Shown here in pieces: positions 1-5,369 of a stretch of DNA of 5,369 bases (its first letter is position 1; the number at the start of each line of letters is the position of its first letter). A program made the translations under genes and the position numbers. The stretch spans positions 1 through 5,369 of the forward strand of contig JAFVZE010000366.1 in NCBI GenBank assembly GCA_017508315.1, written 5' to 3'. Under the pieces are notes generated by a model, which worked only from the letters and a program-made list of their open reading frames with translations, did no database searches and was not told where the DNA came from. The stretch comes from Kiritimatiellia bacterium. Its GTDB lineage: Bacteria > Verrucomicrobiota > Kiritimatiellia > RFP12 > UBA1067.

Positions 1-1802
1 CCGCGCACGTCGCCGGCGAACCGCGGATCGCCGAAAAAGGAATGCCGGTCGTTCCCGGACTCCGAAATCCACCGTTCAACCGTCATATCGCCGAACTTCG
101 TCACCTGCGAAGAACAGTTCCAGTAGACATTGGAATCGCTCTGCGCCCCCTGCCAGTACGGCGGATTCCATTCCCGCCATTTCGCCTCGGGCAGATCGAA
201 CGGTTTGCCGCGATGCATGAATTTCCCGCTCCGCCAGACGAAGATGTTGCCCGTCATTTTTAGATTCAGGCCTTCAAAACGGTAACGGGGGCGGAAATCC
301 CATTGATTCTCACTGCCGTCCACAAACAGATTGTTCCAAACTTCGCAATTATCGCCGTAGTTCTGGTGAAGGCTGCGCATCGTATTGCGGACAAAGTTGT
401 TCCAGACCTTGACCCCGCCCGAACCGTTGTCGAGATAGATCCCGGTTCCGCCATGCGTCGCCGAACGGATGTCATGAAGATAATTGTCGTGCACCGTCGT
501 GCCGGGCGCCTGCCCCAGAAGATAGACAAGCCCCATGTCGGAAAGCACATACTGCCCGAGATCATACACACGGTTGAAAGCGATTTTATTGTGGTGGGCG
601 TTCGATGGATCGGAATTCCAGTCCCATCCGCACGAAATCCCCGAATAGTAAAAACCGGAAATCTCGTTGTGGACTATCCGGTTCCAGGAGCTTTTGCCCA
701 CCAGCACCGCCACGGCATCGGGATGCCGGCGTCCGCCGTCCGAAATCCGGCAGTTGGCGACGTCGTTTGAAACGACGAGCGCAGCGCCGGAAGGCCGGCC
801 GCGGAACAATCCCATCCTTACCGCTCCGCCGCCCAAGTCCCGGAAAACGCTGTCTCGCACACGGCACCTGCCGGAGCCTTCGCCGATCGAAAGCGCGTAT
901 CCGTCCACCCTGACGAAAGCGCAACGCTCGAAGCGGATGTTCGACGACGCGACGACCGCAACGGCCGCCGGCAGCGAAAAGGCCGACTGATACGCGAAAT
1001 ATCCCTCTTTGCCGAAAGTCAGATCCTGATAGGCGAAAACGACGTCTTTGAAAACGACATCCTTCGCCCCTTTCACCTCCACCAGCGAACTGAGCAGCGG
1101 CGCCACCACTTCCGCCGCATCCGGATCCTCGCCGGACATCGGCGTATAGGCGAGAATCCCCGACGGACGGTCGAGATACCATTCGCCGGGTTTCCCGAAC
1201 GCCTCCTTTACGTTCTCTATGCGGTAGCGCCGCGAAGTAAAATCATCGGCCGCCATATAATTGCGCACCCGCGGCGAAGCGAACTTCACCAATCTGCCGC
1301 GCCCGTCGATGTCGGCGATCCTCGCGCGGGTCATCGACCAGTTGTGAAGCACCGCCAGCTCAAGATCGCCGCGGTTCGCCCAGTCTTCGCGGATGTCGTC
1401 GCGCCGGAACGCAAAGCCGCCCAGCCCCTCCCTGCTCAAAAACGCATTGGTGTGCGTGAGATAAAAACCGCTCTCCGGCATCCGCGGACGGAACCGCCGG
1501 CACCCGTTGACGTAGAGCGTGCTGAAATTCCAACGGCCGTCGCGCGCTTCCGGCAGCGTGACGCGCCATACGCCGTCCTTGCCGACCTTCCAGCCGCGGA
1601 TGCGCCGCCCGCCGGAAATGACCGCCGGACGCGACGGGTCTTTCGGTCTTACCACGCACCCTGAACTTCCGGCATCGATCACGAGCGGCTTTTCCAGCCA
1701 AAGTCCGCCGGGTTCAATCAGAATTTCGCGCTCCGACGCGGCCCGGACCGGGAGAACCGCCGCCAGCAGGCATCCTGAGATAAACAGTCTGTTTCTCATC
1801 AT
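1..1802 (-). CDS. Secreted right-handed parallel beta-helix protein, GH141-like glycoside hydrolase (3' end outside window)
   Basis: The frame is continuous from ATG 1802 (or 1799) to the left edge: 600 codons plus two bases, with no stop. The N-terminus is a signal peptide (MMRNRLFISGCLLAAVLPVRA, cleavage probably after residue 21), so the product is exported. Residues 25-110 carry the entry region typical of this family (RPAVISGGRRIRGW, LYVNGCRRFRPRMPESGF). Then come FRRDDIREDW, LAVLHNWSMTRARI, PGEWYLDRPSGILAYTP and EVVAPLLSSLVEVKGA up to about 246. Residues about 247-520 are stacked beta-helix coils marked by Asn-rich turns (NIRFERCAF, NRIVHNEISGFYYSGIS, HHNKIAFNRVYDLGQ, VHDNYLHDI, VKVWNNFVRNT, CEVWNNLFV). 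The motif SDMGLVYLLGQAPGT (421-435) and YLDNGSGG (456-463) place Asp422 and Asp457 as the best candidate catalytic acids; this is inference. GH141 members include an alpha-L-fucosidase acting on pectin and a xylanase. Alternatives are a polysaccharide lyase or a non-catalytic beta-helix. The fold is secure; the substrate is unknown. Confidence 0.85.
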   Translation of the reverse strand, partial: MMRNRLFISGCLLAAVLPVRAASEREILIEPGGLWLEKPLVIDAGSSGCVVRPKDPSRPAVISGGRRIRGWKVGKDGVWRVTLPEARDGRWNFSTLYVNGCRRFRPRMPESGFYLTHTNAFLSREGLGGFAFRRDDIREDWANRGDLELAVLHNWSMTRARIADIDGRGRLVKFASPRVRNYMAADDFTSRRYRIENVKEAFGKPGEWYLDRPSGILAYTPMSGEDPDAAEVVAPLLSSLVEVKGAKDVVFKDVVFAYQDLTFGKEGYFAYQSAFSLPAAVAVVASSNIRFERCAFVRVDGYALSIGEGSGRCRVRDSVFRDLGGGAVRMGLFRGRPSGAALVVSNDVANCRISDGGRRHPDAVAVLVGKSSWNRIVHNEISGFYYSGISCGWDWNSDPSNAHHNKIAFNRVYDLGQYVLSDMGLVYLLGQAPGTTVHDNYLHDIRSATHGGTGIYLDNGSGGVKVWNNFVRNTMRSLHQNYGDNCEVWNNLFVDGSENQWDFRPRYRFEGLNLKMTGNIFVWRSGKFMHRGKPFDLPEAKWREWNPPYWQGAQSDSNVYWNCSSQVTKFGDMTVERWISESGNDRHSFFGDPRFAGDVR

Positions 1803-1809
1803 ACCAATA
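1797..1809 (-). other. Short intergenic gap and double-ATG start of the beta-helix gene
   Basis: Only 7 bases (1809-1803) separate the TGA of the multi-domain gene from an ATGATG. Either ATG, at 1802 or 1799, could start the next gene. The upstream sequence (CGAGACTGATATTGGT) has no strong Shine-Dalgarno motif. A weak GAGA lies 11 bases before the first ATG, inside the end of the previous gene. There is no room for a promoter or terminator, so co-transcription is likely. Confidence 0.6.
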
Positions 1810-4491
1810 TCAGTCTCGGGAATTGAAATCGTTGTCGCGGCGGCGGGTGGTCAGCCAGCGCAATTCCACGTCATCCTCGACGTAATAGCGGCGGACGTTG
1901 ACGAAGTTGACGTAAATGCGCCGCCCGGGTTCGCCGCCGGGTTCGCGTTCCGACTTCCAGTCCGTAATCGAAAGCTCAGCCTCCGGCGCCGTCGCCCTGA
2001 ACACCACGCGGTACTGGTTGAAAAGAATCTCCTTCCAGTTCTTGCGCCGCACGTAAGGGATGTGCAAACCGGTAAGTTCGGGGATTTCCTCGCCGCCGGT
2101 GACGGTTGCGCGCGCCATGAACGTTCCGTTGGTGACATACCCCTGAGGGCGGAAATCCTCCTCTTCCGGCCGGATGAAATGGGCGTGGTCTCCGCGCTTG
2201 ACGTCCGCTTCGTCCGCCGCGACGAAATGCACGTGATAAAGCTCGCCCGGCTTCAGCCCGGTCAAACGCTGGGATATGACGTTCGGCGAACTCTTGCGCG
2301 TGAACAGCGCGACGTTGTCCCCCGTTCCGCGCGGCGCCTTTTTGCGGTTCTGCCCGCCCGACGCGCCGTATCCGGGCACGTTCAGCGGCTGAACGCCGCC
2401 CTCGCCGCCCTGCCGCACCTTCCAGTGCGCGAGACCCTCGTCGAAATCGGCGTTCTTCAGATGCCCCGGCAGATACGCAAAGCCGTAAGCCCCGGCCAGA
2501 TCCTCCGTCCCGCCCTCGACGGCGTAATAACGCACCACGCGGCAGAGCCAGCGCGCCATGTCGTCGTCGGTATAGCTGAAATACCCGGCCGCGATCCCTC
2601 CCGGCTCCCCGAACGCCGGATCGGTCGCGATGCGCCGGACGTAATCGCAGACGAGCCGCTTCATGTCCCCTTCCGGACGCGACCAGTCGGTGTAGTGCCC
2701 CGGTTCGAGAAACGTCCCGAAATAATAGACGATGCTGTTCGCCGCGGCCGGCACGAAATTGGTGACGCTTGCCCGATAGCGGAGCAGCTGCTCCTCCCAC
2801 TGATGAGCCGCGGCCGGATCCTTCAGCACCGTGCAGTACGCCTCGGGATAAAGCATTCCGCAGCCGCGGCCGGAATTCACGATGGCGGAGATTTCGGACG
2901 TCTGCGTCGTCGGGTCGGTGTAGACCGAAAGCACGGCGTCGGCGTACATGCCGTTGATCTCCCGCGGCATGTCGCACATCGGCCACAGCGCCTCGGAAAG
3001 GTTCACCCGCCACGGCCGCGGCGAAGAAACGCCGTTTTCGTCGATGGTCAGCGGAAATCCCTGCGGCCAGCCGTCGGCGTGGAAGAGCACCCCGCGGATG
3101 CGCGCGATCTCGCCGCGCCCCGGCTCGGAACTTCCAAAGCCCGCCATCGTCTCGATCGCGATCCCCCGCTCCTCCAGCGCGGCGTTTTCAATGCTTATAC
3201 GGCCCGGCGCGCGGGTCCGCCGGTAGAAACTTGCAACGTTGAAAAACGGGAACGCATACCGCCGCGTGAAATCATAGCGCGGCCGCCATTCCATGAGGTC
3301 CGTTTTCTTCATGTCGAAACTCGGTGACACGTGCACGATGCGCTTGACCGCGCGAACGGCGAAAGGAACTCCCTCCGGCGCCTTGCGGAGATGCAGCGTA
3401 TGCCAGCCGGCCTCGAGCATGCGCATCGTCTCCGAACGTTCGCCGCGGCGCGGCCGGATTATCGGCGCGGCGATACCGTCGATGAAAACCGTCGCCTCCG
3501 GCGCGCCGCCTTCAAACCCGGCATACACCCATCCCCGCCGCGGATTGAAAAAGCGGACCTTGGCGGACGGACGCTCCGAACGGAAAAGTTCCGTGACGAA
3601 ATTGTTGAGCCTCTTCCCCGCCGGACCCGCCGGCGGACGCGGACGCAGCGTGACGGGATAGACGTTCTCGCGCAGAAAACCGGCGCCGCCTTTTTTCCTT
3701 ATCCCGACCGTCAGATGAAAACTCTTCCGGCACGACGCCGGCAGCTTCCCGAAGGAAAGGCGCGCGCGCCGGTCCGCCCCCAGCGCGGCGGCGGCCTTGA
3801 CGCCGCTCCCGATGCGAGCGGCGATTTCAAATCCGCGCACATCGCCGTCGAGATCGCCGGGATAATAAAAAGTCATTTTCGCGTTCTCGGGATCGATGTC
3901 GGCGAGCAGCGGATCGATCGGCACGATTCTGGCGGTCAGCCGCGGCGACGGCGACGCCCTGCGGACGCAAGCGCAGGCGCCGGGAGAAACGGGGACGAGC
4001 TGCAGCGCCGCGATTTCAAGGACTCCCGCCGAGCCCGTCCTGCCGCCGATCACGAGCGAATGTTCCTTTGCGCCGGCGACCGGCGTGAAGCGCCATGAAA
4101 TACGCTCCCACTTTCCGCCGGTGTCTTTCGGAAAATCGGGCGAGCGGACATCCTTCGACCACCACCGGTCGCAGCTGTAAAAGCGCACTCCTCCGGCGAG
4201 CGCGCGGGTGCGCACCCACGCCTGCGCTTCATACGTTTCGCCGTCGCAGAGCGACAGCCGCCTCTGCGTGAGATAATCCGTCTCGCCGAAAACGATCCTG
4301 AAGGCAGGCGAACCGTCCGGACCTTTCCCGCCGGAGCGTCCGATGCGAGTCGTCGCCGGCGCGCGGAAACTCCAGTCGAGAATCCCGCCGAGCCCGTCGG
4401 GCGAGAAGGAACAGTTAAGCAGAATGTTGGTCGTGCATTCGGCGGCGGACAGCCCCGCCGCCGCCAGCAGCATTAAAAGCAGAATTCTCAT
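1810..4491 (-). CDS. Secreted multi-domain protein with CBM-like modules at both ends and an uncharacterised middle region
   Basis: The product has 893 residues. I chose the ATG at 4491 because a clear signal peptide follows at once (MRILLLMLLAAAGLSAA, probable cleavage after residue 17). The open frame extends upstream to 4788, but that part is Arg-rich, looks non-coding and lies inside the PATR gene. Residues about 20-167 resemble a CBM4/9-type beta-sandwich (NILLNCSF opening, GETYEAQAWVRT, GKWERISWRFTPV). Residues about 185-285 look like a beta-rich linker domain. Residues about 296-388 hold the pattern FFNPRRGWVYAGFEGG...VFIDG...LEAGWHTLHL, suggesting another beta-sandwich. Residues about 390-675 are mixed alpha/beta with acidic and aromatic clusters (DENG, CDMPREINGMYADA, YPEAYC, YTDDDMARW), possibly a TIM-barrel-like region. 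Residues about 676-875 resemble a second CBM (LKNADFDEGLAHW, SQRLTGLKPGELYHVHFVA). I recognise no established catalytic family. Glycan binding or processing outside the cytoplasm is inferred from these modules and from the neighbouring glycosidase-like gene. The end, RRRDNDFNSRD, is highly charged. Confidence 0.8.
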   Translation of the reverse strand: MRILLLMLLAAAGLSAAECTTNILLNCSFSPDGLGGILDWSFRAPATTRIGRSGGKGPDGSPAFRIVFGETDYLTQRRLSLCDGETYEAQAWVRTRALAGGVRFYSCDRWWSKDVRSPDFPKDTGGKWERISWRFTPVAGAKEHSLVIGGRTGSAGVLEIAALQLVPVSPGACACVRRASPSPRLTARIVPIDPLLADIDPENAKMTFYYPGDLDGDVRGFEIAARIGSGVKAAAALGADRRARLSFGKLPASCRKSFHLTVGIRKKGGAGFLRENVYPVTLRPRPPAGPAGKRLNNFVTELFRSERPSAKVRFFNPRRGWVYAGFEGGAPEATVFIDGIAAPIIRPRRGERSETMRMLEAGWHTLHLRKAPEGVPFAVRAVKRIVHVSPSFDMKKTDLMEWRPRYDFTRRYAFPFFNVASFYRRTRAPGRISIENAALEERGIAIETMAGFGSSEPGRGEIARIRGVLFHADGWPQGFPLTIDENGVSSPRPWRVNLSEALWPMCDMPREINGMYADAVLSVYTDPTTQTSEISAIVNSGRGCGMLYPEAYCTVLKDPAAAHQWEEQLLRYRASVTNFVPAAANSIVYYFGTFLEPGHYTDWSRPEGDMKRLVCDYVRRIATDPAFGEPGGIAAGYFSYTDDDMARWLCRVVRYYAVEGGTEDLAGAYGFAYLPGHLKNADFDEGLAHWKVRQGGEGGVQPLNVPGYGASGGQNRKKAPRGTGDNVALFTRKSSPNVISQRLTGLKPGELYHVHFVAADEADVKRGDHAHFIRPEEEDFRPQGYVTNGTFMARATVTGGEEIPELTGLHIPYVRRKNWKEILFNQYRVVFRATAPEAELSITDWKSEREPGGEPGRRIYVNFVNVRRYYVEDDVELRWLTTRRRDNDFNSRD
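4488..4491 (-). other. ATGA stop/start overlap between the PATR gene and the following gene
   Basis: On the minus strand the sequence reads ATC ATC GTG CGA TGA. The TGA (4490-4488) ends the PATR gene, and the ATG (4491-4489) of the next gene shares its last two bases with it. This arrangement usually means translational coupling within one transcript. The bases just upstream (GTCGGAATCATCGTGCG) contain only a weak GGA as a possible ribosome-binding site, which also fits re-initiation by terminating ribosomes. Confidence 0.8.
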
Positions 4492-5369
4492 CGCACGATG
4501 ATTCCGACGGAGCGCGGACAGACAAGGCGGCAGGTGCCTCCCTGAACCGAGAAGAACCATTTTCCGCCGACGCCCGAAACCGCCGCCGGAGCATTGACGA
4601 CTCCGCCGCTTGCGCGGATGAGCGAACGGCTCTCCTCGGGAAGTTCCGCATCCGGCTCGACAACGATGGAGGCCGACGACCCGAACGTCACCGTTCCCTG
4701 AACGCGCAGACAGCGCCGCTTCAGCAGATCCGACGCCTTCACTTTCAGCGTCCCGGAAATTACGAGATCGCCCTTGACGGTGCCGCATCCGGCGACCGCG
4801 GCGAAGTCAAGCGCCGCGCCGTTTTCGACGGAAAGCTCCGCTCCGGCGCCGACCGTCAGCGAGCCCGACGCGGCGATCGAACCTTCATCGGCCAACACGA
4901 GACTGCCGCCGGAAACGACCGTCGCGCCGGTGTAGGTATTGGCGCGCTTCAGGCGCAGTTCACCCGAGCCGCGCTTTTCCAGCCCGCCGCCGGAAACATC
5001 GCCGAGCACGCAGTCGACCTCGTAAACATTCTTCTTGCCGCCCCAGGAGATGACGGCCTTTGCCGCGGTATATCCCCAACCGGGCGAAGTTACGGCGATT
5101 CCGGTCCATGTGCGGCGCTTCGAATCGAAAACCGCCGCCGCGGTGGCGCCGGTACCGTCGCCGGTAATCTTGACAACCGGCGGCGCGATATAACCGGCGG
5201 TATCGGCGGACTCCGGCATCGGGACGGAAACGACCCCCTTGCCGACCGGCGCCAAAAGCGGCACGGAAACGTCCGCCGTGAAATCGGACGAATCGATGAT
5301 CGCTCCTCCTTCAAACACGGTCACCGCGGTAGGATGATTATGCCTCTTACCGTAAGTCGAGTCTCCCGC
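4488..5369 (-). CDS. Autotransporter-associated beta-strand repeat (PATR) surface protein, C-terminal part (5' end outside window)
   Basis: The reading frame is open from the right edge to a TGA at 4490-4488, giving 293 visible residues. A GTG at 5324 is an internal Val codon, because the frame stays open through the 15 codons upstream (including STYGKRHNHP). Visible residues about 58-107 form a glycine-rich module with the pattern GDGTGA...TGIAVTSPGWGYT. A classic PATR repeat follows at about 126-158 (GSGELRL, ANTYTGATVVSGGSLVL), then beta-strand-rich sequence alternating G, V and A (SLTVGAGAELSV, GTVKGDLVISGTLKV). Known of the family: PATR segments occur in passenger regions of large exported, beta-helical surface proteins, abundant in PVC bacteria. 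The protein ends in SVGIIVR. I see no C-terminal beta-barrel, PEP-CTERM or LPXTG anchor, so the export route is unclear. It is the first gene of the visible row and overlaps the next start. The family call is fairly secure; the specific role (adhesin, structural or glycan-related) is unknown. Confidence 0.85.
   Translation of the reverse strand, partial: AGDSTYGKRHNHPTAVTVFEGGAIIDSSDFTADVSVPLLAPVGKGVVSVPMPESADTAGYIAPPVVKITGDGTGATAAAVFDSKRRTWTGIAVTSPGWGYTAAKAVISWGGKKNVYEVDCVLGDVSGGGLEKRGSGELRLKRANTYTGATVVSGGSLVLADEGSIAASGSLTVGAGAELSVENGAALDFAAVAGCGTVKGDLVISGTLKVKASDLLKRRCLRVQGTVTFGSSASIVVEPDAELPEESRSLIRASGGVVNAPAAVSGVGGKWFFSVQGGTCRLVCPRSVGIIVR

Noticed and set aside
586..1182. A 198-codon minus-strand open frame, with 266-571 and 1360-1701 nearby, suggesting a broken gene
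   Set aside because: All three lie in frames other than the continuous 600-codon beta-helix frame, which runs unbroken from 1802 to the left edge. There is no frameshift or pseudogene.
1767..1802. A lipobox-like I-S-G-C at residues 8-11 of the beta-helix protein
   Set aside because: The Cys comes before most of the hydrophobic stretch and the h-region ahead of it is too short. A standard signal peptide cleaved after VRA fits better, though a lipoprotein is not fully excluded.
1976..3013. A 345-codon open frame on the minus strand in another frame of the multi-domain gene
   Set aside because: It overlaps fully with the well-supported frame and encodes an Arg/Gly/Ala-rich sequence with no domain, a GC-driven shadow.
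1519..3327. A 602-codon open frame on the plus strand
   Set aside because: It runs antisense to the multi-domain gene and the start of the beta-helix gene, both with coherent signal peptides and domain motifs. Its product is rich in Arg, Pro, Ala and His without recognisable motifs, as expected from the antisense of GC-rich coding DNA.
3331..4098. A 255-codon open frame on the plus strand
   Set aside because: It lies antisense within the multi-domain gene, its product is Arg-rich and low in complexity, and no signal or domain is visible.
4435..4491. Possible lipoprotein Cys19 after the signal peptide of the multi-domain protein
   Set aside because: The preceding residues are A-A-E. Glu directly before Cys does not fit the usual lipobox, so ordinary signal-peptidase cleavage is preferred.
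4492..4788. A 99-residue N-terminal extension of the multi-domain protein
   Set aside because: It lies inside the PATR gene, is rich in Arg, Gly and Ser, and would bury the clear signal peptide that begins at 4491.

Overview
The window is almost entirely coding on the minus strand. It holds three consecutive genes in a compact, operon-like row, read from the right edge to the left edge. The DNA is GC-rich (about 60% by eye). All three predicted products look like cell-surface or secreted proteins concerned with glycans or surface structure. There is no RNA gene, mobile element, CRISPR array or convincing terminator.

Layout in transcription order. (1) 5369 to 4488: the C-terminal 293 residues of a large surface protein of the autotransporter-associated beta-strand repeat (PATR) type. 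Its start lies beyond the right edge. (2) 4491 to 1810: an 893-residue secreted protein with a signal peptide, carbohydrate-binding-like beta-sandwich modules near both ends and a middle region that I cannot assign. Its ATG overlaps the stop of gene 1 in an ATGA arrangement. (3) 1802 to the left edge: the first 600 residues of a secreted right-handed parallel beta-helix protein. It resembles GH141-type glycoside hydrolases and starts 7 bases after gene 2 stops.

Organism. PATR proteins with the GDGTGA...SPGWGYT type of module, next to secreted beta-helix and multi-domain carbohydrate-active proteins at high GC, suggest the PVC group. Within it I would think first of gut-type Kiritimatiellota, Lentisphaerota or Verrucomicrobiota. 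This is inference from protein style; the window contains no phylogenetic marker.

Working together. Gene 1 could be a repeat-rich surface or exported structural protein, gene 2 a glycan-binding and possibly glycan-acting exported protein, and gene 3 an exported polysaccharide hydrolase. The tight spacing supports co-transcription and suggests a small glycan-utilisation locus. The least understood part is the middle of gene 2. The 7-base gap between genes 2 and 3 is the only non-coding sequence in the window.
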